Of a stretch of 64,000 nt of DNA, positions 1-7,370 are shown one piece after another (the stretch's first letter is position 1; every line of letters starts with the position of its first letter). The notes beneath the pieces were generated by a model. It made no database searches. It was not told where the DNA came from and saw only the letters and a list, made by a program, of their open reading frames with translations. Position numbers and translations under genes: made by a program. The stretch is from Planctellipticum sp942493135 (lineage in GTDB: Bacteria > Planctomycetota > Planctomycetia > Planctomycetales > Planctomycetaceae), in NCBI GenBank assembly GCA_942493135.1, contig OW818684.1, forward strand, positions 5,456,001-5,520,000, read 5' to 3'.

Positions 1-328
1 CCAGCTCGCCGTCGTGGATATCGAGGACCTCGGATTCGGCCCCGAGGAGTTTGTCGGCCGCTTCCACTTCGGCCTTGCGGCGCTGTGCAAGGGGGCCGCC
101 GGCCATCTGCCAGTGGCCGATGTCGCCGTTCGTGACCGACACCAGCTTCACATGATGCCCGGCCTGCGCCCAGAGGATTGCTGAACCTCCCGCTTTGAAT
201 TCGGCGTCGTCGGGGTGCGCGCCGAAGATGATGATTCGCAACTTGCCGTCATCGACCGGTTCGTCGGCGGCAAGACAGGGAGCGGTCAGCAGGAGCAGGG
301 CGATCAGGCAGCGAGCGGCGGCGGGCAT
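1..328 (-). CDS. PIG-L (LmbE-type) deacetylase, N-terminal part only
   Basis: The gene starts at the ATG read leftward from 328 and runs off the left window edge, so about 109 N-terminal residues are visible. A signal peptide of about 20 residues ends in a typical LAA cleavage region. The zinc-site motif HPDD follows in the context FGAHPDDAEFKAGGSA, which is diagnostic of the PIG-L/LmbE family of zinc-dependent N-acetylglucosaminyl deacetylases. A second family block, VTNGDIGHW, comes shortly after. Family members remove acetyl groups from GlcNAc-type sugars. Secreted copies are common in planctomycetes and their substrates are mostly unknown. The catalytic C-terminal part lies outside the window, so substrate and completeness cannot be judged. 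Confidence 0.9.
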   Translation of the reverse strand, partial: MPAAARCLIALLLLTAPCLAADEPVDDGKLRIIIFGAHPDDAEFKAGGSAILWAQAGHHVKLVSVTNGDIGHWQMAGGPLAQRRKAEVEAADKLLGAESEVLDIHDGEL

Positions 329-592
329 TCGTTGGATCCTCGGTCGTGAAGAAATCGGAAGTCAGGTTTACCGCGGTGGCGCGGAGCTTAACGGAAGAAA
401 TGACGAATGTCGAAGGCGGAATGTCGAATGTCAGGACTGTTGAGGCGCCGTGAGTCGCGATCGAAGACCGCTCGTACTTCTCGGTCTGCCGTTCTCCGCA
501 TGCCGGGCGTTGAATCAGTCTACCTCATGTGGTGTTATGGAGCACACTGTGGGGGCCGCTCCGCGACAAAAAACGTCTTCCGAGATGCGAGT

Positions 593-1282
593 ATGGCAGA
601 AACACGGATTGTTCTCGTCACCGGAGTGACGCGAGGACTGGGGCGGGCGATGGTGGACCGGCTCGTCGAAGCCGGTCAGATGGTCGTCGGTTGCGGCACC
701 AGCGATGACCGGATCGCCGCAGTCCAGCGCGAACTTGGTGCTCCGCATCACTTCACCGTGGTCGACGTGGCGGACGATGCGGCGGTCTCCCGGTGGGCGC
801 GGAGCCTGCTGGAACGTGGACTGGTCCCCGATCTGCTGCTCAATAACGCGGCGATCATCAATGCGAATGCCCCGCTCTGGGAAATTGACCATGCCGAAAT
901 GTCCCGGCTGCTGGCAGTCAATATTGGCGGCGTGGCGAATGTTATCCGGCATTTCGTTCCGGCAATGATCGAACGCGGCCGAGGGGTGATCGTGAATTTC
1001 AGTTCCGGCTGGGGACGGAGCACCGCTCCCGATGTGGCTCCCTATTGCGCGAGCAAGTTCGCCATCGAAGGGCTCACGCTGGCTCTGGCTCAGGAGCTTC
1101 CCTGGGGGATGGCGGCGGTGCCGCTGAATCCCGGCATCATTAACACCGAGATGCTGCAGAGCTGCTTTGGTTCGGGCGCCAGCAGCTTCCCCGATGCCGA
1201 CGCATGGAGCCGGACCGCAGTCCCGTTCCTGCTGCAGCTCGGCGCCCGGGATAACGGCCGGTCGCTGAGCGTGCCGGACTGA
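593..1282 (+). CDS. short-chain dehydrogenase/reductase (SDR)
   Basis: 229 residues, the usual length of a classical SDR. The start at 593 is preferred over longer in-frame starts because the fold begins only a few residues later (IVLVTGVTRGLGRAMVDRL). The nucleotide-binding TGxxxGLG motif is near residue 10, the structural NNAA motif is in the middle, and the active site has the Ser of VNFSSG and the YCASK (YxxxK) pair. The cofactor is NAD(H) or NADP(H). The acidic or basic residue that selects between them is not clear by eye. The gene stands alone on the plus strand, 38 bases before the next start, so the two may be co-transcribed. The substrate is unknown. Confidence 0.88.
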   Translation: MAETRIVLVTGVTRGLGRAMVDRLVEAGQMVVGCGTSDDRIAAVQRELGAPHHFTVVDVADDAAVSRWARSLLERGLVPDLLLNNAAIINANAPLWEIDHAEMSRLLAVNIGGVANVIRHFVPAMIERGRGVIVNFSSGWGRSTAPDVAPYCASKFAIEGLTLALAQELPWGMAAVPLNPGIINTEMLQSCFGSGASSFPDADAWSRTAVPFLLQLGARDNGRSLSVPD

Positions 1283-1320
1283 GCGGACTTTTGCAGGATT
1301 TACACCGAGGAGCGACCATC

Positions 1321-2577
1321 GTGAATTGCGACCGACGCGAGTTTCTGGGAACGACAATGGCCGTGGCCCTGGCGGCTGCCAAAGGGGCTCCGGTCCGGGC
1401 TGATGAGACTGAAAAGCTCCCGCCAGTGCGGACTCTCACGCACGGGCCGAAGCATCACTGGTTTGCGTATTACGACAAGCTGCAGTTCGACCCGACGGGG
1501 CGGTACGTGCTCGGCAACGAGGTCACGTTCGAGCATCGCTCGCCGCGGCCCGACGATGGGATTGCGGTGGGGATGGTCGATCTGCAGGACGGCGACCGCT
1601 GGAAAGAGCTGGGGTTGTCGTTCGCCTGGAACTGGCAGCAGGGCTGCATGCTGCAGTGGGTGCCGGGTTCGCGGACGCAGGTGCTGTGGAACGACCGCGG
1701 CGACAATGGCAATTTCTGCTCGCACATTCTCGATGTGACGACGGGGGACCGGCGGACGATTCCCTCTGCGATCTACGCCCTCAGCCCGGATGGGAAGTCG
1801 GCCGTTGCCCCGGATTTTCGACGGTTGAACGACACGCGTCCCGGTTACGGCTACTGCGGGATTGCCGATCCCCATCGCGACAGCCTGGCGCCGGAGCAGA
1901 CCGGCCTCTGGCACATCGACCTTGCGTCCGGGAAGAAGGAACTGCTCTTCTCGTTCGCGCAGATCGCGAAGTTTGGCGACGTCACGGCCGAGATGCGGGC
2001 GTCCAAGCACTGGTTCAACCACCTGCTCTACAACACCGACGGCTCGCGGTTCGTGTTCCTGCATCGCTGGCAGACACCGGGGCCGGATAGCCGGCGGCGG
2101 ACGCGGATGATTACGGCAAAGGCCGACGGCACCGACCTCCACATCGTCGATTCGTCCGGGTGGACGTCGCACTTCATCTGGCGCGATCCGGAGCACATTC
2201 TGGCGTGGAGCCGGTATCGCGATCAGCCGGGCTTCTTCCTGTTCCGCGACAAGACCGATCAGGCGGAGCAGATCGGAGCGGGCGTGATTGCGCAGGACGG
2301 GCACTGCACGTATCTGCCGGGGGATCGCTGGATTCTGAACGACACGTACCCCGACAAGCGGCGTCTGCAGCATCCCTATCTGTTTGAGGTCGCCACCAGC
2401 CGGAAGATTCCGCTGGGTCACTTTGAATCGCCGCCGCAGTACACCGGCGAATGGCGGTGCGACACGCACCCGCGGTTCAGTCCGGACGGCAAGTTTGCCG
2501 TGGTTGATTCCCCGTTCACGGGGGAAGGTCGGCAGATGCACCTGATCGATCTGCGGGGAATTGTGGGTTCGGCGTAG
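1321..2577 (+). CDS. Tat-exported TolB-like beta-propeller protein, possibly related to oligogalacturonide lyase
   Basis: 418 residues from a GTG start at 1321. A GAGGAG ribosome-binding site at 1307-1312 lies 8 bases upstream, so I prefer this to the upstream in-frame start. The N-terminus carries a twin-arginine-like signal (DRREFLGT followed by an Ala-rich stretch), which predicts export. The mature part has repeated blade-like segments such as YALSPDGKSA and HPRFSPDGKFAVVDSPFTG near the end, the pattern of TolB/WD40-like propellers. It contains many Trp, His and Asp residues. The nearest recognised fold family is the propeller shared with oligogalacturonide lyases, but I cannot place the catalytic residues. 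The annotation should stay at fold level. Confidence 0.75.
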   Translation: MNCDRREFLGTTMAVALAAAKGAPVRADETEKLPPVRTLTHGPKHHWFAYYDKLQFDPTGRYVLGNEVTFEHRSPRPDDGIAVGMVDLQDGDRWKELGLSFAWNWQQGCMLQWVPGSRTQVLWNDRGDNGNFCSHILDVTTGDRRTIPSAIYALSPDGKSAVAPDFRRLNDTRPGYGYCGIADPHRDSLAPEQTGLWHIDLASGKKELLFSFAQIAKFGDVTAEMRASKHWFNHLLYNTDGSRFVFLHRWQTPGPDSRRRTRMITAKADGTDLHIVDSSGWTSHFIWRDPEHILAWSRYRDQPGFFLFRDKTDQAEQIGAGVIAQDGHCTYLPGDRWILNDTYPDKRRLQHPYLFEVATSRKIPLGHFESPPQYTGEWRCDTHPRFSPDGKFAVVDSPFTGEGRQMHLIDLRGIVGSA

Positions 2578-2679
2578 CGGCAGGTGGGAATTCGGTTCGA
2601 GTCCGGAGTTTCCGCGCGAGACTGGGGAATTTCGTGTCACCTTGAGGGCGGACAAGGTCACTCGTTGCTGAAGAGAGTC

Positions 2680-2702
2680 GAGCGGCCGCAGCGCGGCCGC
2701 TC
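2680..2702. other. perfect GC-only hairpin in the sigma factor leader
   Basis: A 10-base inverted repeat, GAGCGGCCGC and GCGGCCGCTC, is separated by a three-base loop (AGC). No T-tract follows, so it does not look like a classical intrinsic terminator. It lies 28 bases before the ATG of the ECF sigma factor and 103 bases after the preceding stop codon. It could be a transcript-end stabiliser for the upstream gene or a leader structure of the sigma gene. The structure is seen directly; the role is inferred. Confidence 0.5.
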
Positions 2703-2730
2703 TGGAGAACCTCGTTCGGGAACGATCGCG

Positions 2731-4494
2731 ATGGCCGAAACCGAAACCGAAACCGTCGCACGCCTGCCGGACGATGCGGAACTGTGGCGCGACGTCTGCC
2801 GGGAGGATGCGAAAGCCTTTGAGGTCGTCGTTCGGCGGCATCAGTCTGCGGTGTGCGCGGTCGCTTACAGCGTCTGCGGCGATCGCTCCCTCAGCGAAGA
2901 CGTCGCGCAGGAGGCGTTCTGGGCGGCCTGGCAGCAGCGAGAGACGCTGGCCGACCCAAGCCGACTCCGCGCGTGGCTGTGTGGGATCTCGCGAAATCTG
3001 GCACGGAAGGCGCGGCGGAAAAAACCGGCGCGAACCGACGGCATGTTCGACGAAATCTCCCGGGAATCGTCGCCGGATGATCAGGCCGCAACTCAGGAAG
3101 AGGAGACCCTCGTCTGGCGGAGTCTGGCAGCGATCCCCGAGTCTTATCGCGAACCGCTGGTACTGTTCTACCGCGAGAACCAGTCGATCGCCGAAGTCGC
3201 CACGGCGCTCGACCTGAGTCCGGACGCCGTCAAACAGCGGCTGTCGCGCGGCCGGACCATGCTGCGGGACCAGGTTGCCCACCTTGTCGAAGGGACGTTG
3301 CGACGGACCCGCCCGGGTGTCACGTTGACGGTTGCGGTGATGACGGGGCTGTCCACCAGTCAGGCCGCGTGGGCCGGGGGCGTTCCTGCAGTCGGCGGAC
3401 TGGCCGCCAAGGCAGCGGGAGCCGGAAGTCTTGGGGCGATCGCCGGGCCGTTGCTGGGAGGCGCTGGCGGTCTGTTCGGCGCCTGGCTGGGAACGTGGCT
3501 GCCGGCTCAAATGGCTCCGACGCGTCGCGAGCGGGAGGTCCTGCAGCGATTCGGACGCCGGAGTCTGTGGGCCGCCGCGGGATACGTGCTCGCACTGCTT
3601 GCATTCAATCTGGGCTGGGTCTTCGTGCGTACGGGGCCTCCGTGGCTCTGGATGATGCTGATCGCGGCCAATGTGGGGATCACGGCCTGGTATGTCGTCT
3701 GGATCATCAGCGCAGCGATCCGCATGTCGGCGCTGGTCCGACAGCTCCGGACGGAGTCCGTCGCGAACGACGAACCGGAGTCAGACTCCACGCCGACCCG
3801 GCAGGCGGTAATGGCGATGGCGAGCTGCTGGCGGGGACGGGTCTTTCGGAGCCAATGGACGTTCCTTGGGTTGCCGCTCATCGAATTCAACGTCAGCGAC
3901 CCTGCGACCGGATTGCAGATGAGCGTTCCGACGCCGCGCCGAGCTGTCGGCTGGGTTGCGATCGGTGACGAAGCTCGCGGAGTCCTGCTGGCGGTCGGAG
4001 GTACGGCCGTCGGCGCGGTCGCCATCGGCGGTCGCGCGACGGGATTGCTGGCGGCCGGCGGGATCGCGTTCGGCGGTGTCGCCATCGGTGGCCTGGCTCT
4101 CGGGGGGCTCGCCGTCGGCGGGCTCGGGCTGGGCGGACTGGCGATCGGCGGAGGGGCGATCGGCTGGCTGGCCATTGGCGGCGGGGCGGTGGCCTGGGAC
4201 GTGGCCGTGGGAGGAGCGGCGATAGCGCACCACGCCGCCTTTGGCGGAGCCGCTCTCGCCACCGAGATTGCCGTCGGCGGCGGCGTGAGCGCCCTGCACG
4301 CGAATGATGCCGTGGCGAAGGCCTTTTTCGAGACTCACCCGCTCAAGCAGGCCATGGACTGGTACATCGGCCACACTGCGCTGGCCAACGCCGTCATCAT
4401 CGGCATGTCGATCCTGCCGGGGTTGCTGATGTGGCCGCTGCTGTATCGGCGGGCGGATTCTTCCAACGAGAATGCATCCCGGCGAATCGCCTGA
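2731..4494 (+). CDS. ECF-type RNA polymerase sigma factor fused to a membrane and Gly-repeat domain
   Basis: 587 residues, about three times the length of an ordinary ECF sigma factor. Residues 20-95 match region 2 (YSVCGDRSLSEDVAQEAFW, then RLRAWLCGISRNLARK). Residues 128-185 match region 4 with its helix-turn-helix (SIAEVATALDLSPDAVKQRL). A hydrophobic Gly/Ala stretch follows (about 197-256), then two clear membrane helices (about 280-298 and 305-328), a soluble link, a run of near-perfect five-residue repeats of the form A-h-G-G-x (about 408-520) and a last membrane helix (about 552-571). The start at 2731 is chosen because region 2 begins soon after; longer upstream frames add low-complexity residues only. 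No separate anti-sigma gene is adjacent, so the extension may provide the control itself. Planctomycetes are known for ECF factors with C-terminal extensions. This repeat domain I do not recognise. Confidence 0.85.
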   Translation: MAETETETVARLPDDAELWRDVCREDAKAFEVVVRRHQSAVCAVAYSVCGDRSLSEDVAQEAFWAAWQQRETLADPSRLRAWLCGISRNLARKARRKKPARTDGMFDEISRESSPDDQAATQEEETLVWRSLAAIPESYREPLVLFYRENQSIAEVATALDLSPDAVKQRLSRGRTMLRDQVAHLVEGTLRRTRPGVTLTVAVMTGLSTSQAAWAGGVPAVGGLAAKAAGAGSLGAIAGPLLGGAGGLFGAWLGTWLPAQMAPTRREREVLQRFGRRSLWAAAGYVLALLAFNLGWVFVRTGPPWLWMMLIAANVGITAWYVVWIISAAIRMSALVRQLRTESVANDEPESDSTPTRQAVMAMASCWRGRVFRSQWTFLGLPLIEFNVSDPATGLQMSVPTPRRAVGWVAIGDEARGVLLAVGGTAVGAVAIGGRATGLLAAGGIAFGGVAIGGLALGGLAVGGLGLGGLAIGGGAIGWLAIGGGAVAWDVAVGGAAIAHHAAFGGAALATEIAVGGGVSALHANDAVAKAFFETHPLKQAMDWYIGHTALANAVIIGMSILPGLLMWPLLYRRADSSNENASRRIA

Positions 4495-4526
4495 GGCCCG
4501 ACGGCTGGATCTTCAACGGAAAGCGC

Positions 4527-5264
4527 TCAGCGAGAGGCTTCGAGAAACGCGGCCGGGGCGTGGTCCAGGAAGGCGGCCCAGAACGTCTCGTCGCCTGCTT
4601 CGCCTGCCGACGGGCCGAGCCGGGGCGGATGGAATTTCAGGTCCTTCAGTCCGGCTGCACTGAATGCCTTCTCGTGAGTGGGGCGGCTCAAGTAGTAGTT
4701 ATCGATCGTGAAGGACCGGTCGGGAAGGAAGATGGTCCAGGTGATCGTGTCCCCTTCGGCGATCGGATCCGGGGCCGTGCGGACGAAGCCGTGTGGACGC
4801 GTTTTCTCGACGTCGCTCGGCGGGTTCTCGAAGTCGTTGTTGATCGTGCAGAACCGCCCGCCCGGTTTGAGGTGACGCGCAATGGACTGGCACATGACCT
4901 GCAACTCGTCCGGCGTCCGCGCATAGTTGAGGAGCCAGCCCGCGACGACCAGGTCGAACTGTTCGTCGAGCGCCAGCTCTTTGACATCCGACACGAGGTA
5001 CTCGATCCCCTGGCCCGCGGACTGTTCCTGACTTCGCGCCAGTTCGATCATCGCCTGTGAAATGTCGACGCCAACCACCCGGCGCGCGTCGCGGGCCTTC
5101 AGTTCCCGCGAGAGAAAGCCTTCGCCGCAGGCGAGATCAAGGACCGACTTGCCTGTGACGTCGCCGATCAGTTGGAACAGCGTGAACTGCTCGACGTGAA
5201 TTCGCCACGGCGCCAGCTTGGCCTGTTTGTATTCCTGCGAAATCCGGTCGTAGTCGGTGGTCAT
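4527..5264 (-). CDS. class I SAM-dependent methyltransferase
   Basis: 245 residues. The start at 5264 (MTTDYDRISQEYKQAK) is preferred to an upstream in-frame ATG that would add 17 unlike residues. Motif I of Rossmann-fold methyltransferases is clear (SVLDLACGEGFLSREL), followed by the acidic end of strand 2 (VVGVDIS) and a later LVVAGWLLNYARTPDEL block, in the position of motif IV. The protein resembles the UbiE/SAM methyltransferase_11 group. The substrate could be a small molecule, lipid or quinone. It is last in a minus-strand run that starts upstream at 10099; it follows a VOC protein after 81 bases. Confidence 0.88.
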   Translation of the reverse strand: MTTDYDRISQEYKQAKLAPWRIHVEQFTLFQLIGDVTGKSVLDLACGEGFLSRELKARDARRVVGVDISQAMIELARSQEQSAGQGIEYLVSDVKELALDEQFDLVVAGWLLNYARTPDELQVMCQSIARHLKPGGRFCTINNDFENPPSDVEKTRPHGFVRTAPDPIAEGDTITWTIFLPDRSFTIDNYYLSRPTHEKAFSAAGLKDLKFHPPRLGPSAGEAGDETFWAAFLDHAPAAFLEASR

Positions 5265-5345
5265 GAGTGGTTCCTTTGTCGGGAAGGCTCGATCACTCGC
5301 CGCGAGCGGCTCCACAAGCGTACCACACGAATCGGGCTCGGCGGT

Positions 5346-5804
5346 TTACGCTTCTCCACCGAGTCCGGCGCTGACGCGGAACATGTGCCCGTCGGGATGG
5401 CGAAGATGAAATTCTCGGACGCCCCACGGTTTGTCTGCGGGGGGACAGCTCACGGTCACCCCGTGCTCGACGGCGGTCTGATGCAGGGCGTCGAGATCCG
5501 CCGGGGATTCCATCCACCAGCTCATCCAGACGCCGTCAGTCATGTCGTCGCCGGGAAAGCGGGGGAGGATCGTTCCCCGCGACCCCTGGCCGCCGTGGCA
5601 GAGAAAGATCGTGGCGTGATATGAGCAGACGCTGCCGAAGCTGGCCGGGCCGTTTTCGTTGGCGGCGAGGGCGTGCGCGCCGCTGCCGATCATGCCTCCC
5701 TGATTCCAACTGAAGCCGCGGTTCCAACCGAGCGTTTCAAACCAAGCGAAGCTTTCGCCAATGCTGGAGACGTTGAGGACCGGAGTCACGCTCTGCACGC
5801 CCAT
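5346..5804 (-). CDS. VOC superfamily (glyoxalase/bleomycin-resistance-like) protein
   Basis: 152 residues. It opens with VTPVLNVSSIGESFAWFETLGW, the characteristic first beta-alpha-beta-beta unit of VOC proteins, and closes with VREFHLRHPDGHMFRVS, the usual second-half strand with a metal-type His and the HPDGH block. The ATG at 5804 is chosen because this motif begins there; a longer reading frame upstream overlaps trmB and is Arg-rich, like a shadow frame. VOC proteins include isomerases, dioxygenases and resistance proteins, so the specific activity is not predictable. It sits between trmB (starting 50 bases upstream) and a methyltransferase on the same strand. Confidence 0.85.
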   Translation of the reverse strand: MGVQSVTPVLNVSSIGESFAWFETLGWNRGFSWNQGGMIGSGAHALAANENGPASFGSVCSYHATIFLCHGGQGSRGTILPRFPGDDMTDGVWMSWWMESPADLDALHQTAVEHGVTVSCPPADKPWGVREFHLRHPDGHMFRVSAGLGGEA

Positions 5805-5854
5805 CGGTCGTTCCTCATTCGGTCGGGAAAATACCGCGGTGCGCCGGCCGCGAT

Positions 5855-6514
5855 TCAGAGATCCGTCAGCGGCTTCCGCTGCCACAGCCCGCGGTAGATC
5901 GTCGCACCGTCCAGCAGCCGCCGGCGGTGGAAGCTGGTCAGATAGTCCATGTCGTGCTCGGGCTCGTGCCAGTCGGGAGGTTCGAGCGCGACGAACTGGG
6001 GATGATGGTTCATCAGGCCCGCGATGACTTCGAAGTATTCGCCGACGTCGGTCCAGGAATGGACGAAGCCGTCCGGCTTGACGACGACGGCCAGCAGGTC
6101 GGCGAACTCCTCGTTGAACAGCCTGCGGCGCCGGTGCTTCTTCTTCCACCACGGATCGGGAAAGTAGACGTGGGCCGCATCGACCGAATGGGGCGCGACT
6201 CGCATCCGCAGAAAATCGCGGGCGTCGCCGCCGATGACGCGGGAGTTGGGCAGGTGCCGTTTCAGCAGCCGCCGCGCCGTCCGGCGGCCTTCGGTGAAAT
6301 CGACTTCCAGGCCGAGATAGTTGGTCTCGGGATGGGCGACGCTGGTGTTGAACAGGAACAGTCCCCGCCCGCAGCCGATGTCGAGTTCGACGGGATTGTC
6401 GTTGCCGAAGAACTCGACCCAGTCGACGGTCGCCGTGACATCGTCCACGGTCCGGAAGAACGGATAGAGGTCGCGGAGTTTGTCAGTCGTCAGTCGTCCG
6501 TGGTCCGTGGGCAT
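5855..6514 (-). CDS. trmB: tRNA (guanine-N7)-methyltransferase
   Basis: 219 residues from the ATG at 6514. The protein has the SAM-binding block PVELDIGCGRGLFLF, the Asp-rich VIGGDARDFL and the family signature VYFPDPWWKKKHRRRR. That signature identifies TrmB, which makes m7G46 in tRNA. The start is uncertain. Two further in-frame ATGs lie at 6553 and 6592, and none has a strong ribosome-binding site. The first 10-15 codons from 6514 are written in a repeated intergenic word (see the repeat at 6480-6512), so the true N-terminus may be unusual. It lies downstream of a fabZ-like gene on the same strand. Confidence 0.93.
   Translation of the reverse strand: MPTDHGRLTTDKLRDLYPFFRTVDDVTATVDWVEFFGNDNPVELDIGCGRGLFLFNTSVAHPETNYLGLEVDFTEGRRTARRLLKRHLPNSRVIGGDARDFLRMRVAPHSVDAAHVYFPDPWWKKKHRRRRLFNEEFADLLAVVVKPDGFVHSWTDVGEYFEVIAGLMNHHPQFVALEPPDWHEPEHDMDYLTSFHRRRLLDGATIYRGLWQRKPLTDL
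6480..6512. repeat. GTCAGT/GTCCGT word repeat overlapping the trmB start
   Basis: The stretch is built from the words GTCAGTC, GTCAGTC, GTCCGTG and GTCCGTG in tandem. Related words occur at 31439-31461 (GTCAGTGGTCCGTCGTCAGT) and at 32384-32401 (TGTCAGTTGTCAGTT), both next to gene ends. The family is therefore dispersed and intergenic. Here it runs into the beginning of trmB. The identity of the words is seen directly; whether they form a functional element is not known. Confidence 0.5.
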
Positions 6515-6664
6515 GGATGGAGTTCTTGGAAATTGGATCTTTGTTATTGGCATTTCGTTCTTCGGTGGAGAGGCGCGGCCACGAAGACTCAATGGAGATC
6601 AGTCAGCGTCTCGGGCATTCCACAAACGACAGAGAACGAATCGCAAACAACGAATCACCAACCG

Positions 6665-7177
6665 TCAGTCGATTCCCTCTTCGCGGGCGCGTTCCCGATG
6701 GATCGGGACGCCGATCATGCAACCGCTGAAGACCATTTTTTCGCCGACGAAGCCCTGAAAGTTGAATTCGGCCCGGCGACCGGCACGCAGGCGGGTGAGC
6801 TGGGCCATGATGACCAGGCGGTCGCCCGGAAAGACCGGGTTACGGAACCGGACGTCGTCCATGCCGCCGAAGCCGAGAAAATCGCCTTCGAGCAGGTCGA
6901 ACTTGCGGGCGTAGAAGCCGGCGAGCTGGGCGGCGCATTCGCAGAGCACGACACCCGGCATGAGCGGGAAGTCGGGCATATGGCCGCGAATCCAGAACTC
7001 TTTGTCGGTGACGTCTTTGTAGCCGACGATGCCGTGGTTTTCGCGATCGACGTACAGGATGGCGGTAAGCTGCTCCATCTCGAACCGTTGAGGATTGACC
7101 TTGCGGATCTCCTCGATGGGATAGAGCGGCTTGTCGAAATTGAGCACGTCGAAGCTGTAAATGGTCTGGGGAGGCAT
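6665..7177 (-). CDS. 3-hydroxyacyl-ACP dehydratase, FabZ-like hotdog-fold protein
   Basis: 170 residues with a hotdog fold pattern. The active-site segment reads GHMPDFPLMPGVVLCECAAQLAG in family alignment terms: the His of H-x8-PG and the Glu about 14 residues later correspond to the catalytic pair of FabZ. The following block FGGMDDVRFRNPVFPGDRL is the usual FabZ/FabA strand. FabZ dehydrates 3-hydroxyacyl-ACP in fatty acid synthesis. The protein is about 20 residues longer than a minimal FabZ because of an N-terminal extension (residues 1-40). Planctomycetes often carry several such paralogs, so I do not assign the main FabZ role. It precedes trmB on the same strand. Confidence 0.8.
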   Translation of the reverse strand: MPPQTIYSFDVLNFDKPLYPIEEIRKVNPQRFEMEQLTAILYVDRENHGIVGYKDVTDKEFWIRGHMPDFPLMPGVVLCECAAQLAGFYARKFDLLEGDFLGFGGMDDVRFRNPVFPGDRLVIMAQLTRLRAGRRAEFNFQGFVGEKMVFSGCMIGVPIHRERAREEGID

Positions 7178-7370
7178 TTCCGTTCCTCGTAGGTCCGGCC
7201 GGGCGGTCGCCAGCCGCGGGCCGTCGGGGCAAACCCCCGAAAATCTGCAAAGGATTCAGGCGGCGGCAGTTTAGCTGGATTTACCGCAATCCCGCAACTG
7301 CGACCCGGCGGTCGCCGGGAGGCCGTCCGACGGGAGATAGATTCGCCGGGAGTCGTTGCAACGGAGGGAG

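Noticed and set aside
2590..2604. TTCGAGTCC word as the T-loop of a tRNA
   Set aside because: No acceptor stem, anticodon arm or D-arm can be drawn around it.
1300..3510. 736-codon open frame on the minus strand
   Set aside because: It is a shadow frame over the propeller and sigma genes, with Arg/Pro-rich composition and no ribosome-binding site or domain; the plus-strand genes have clear families.
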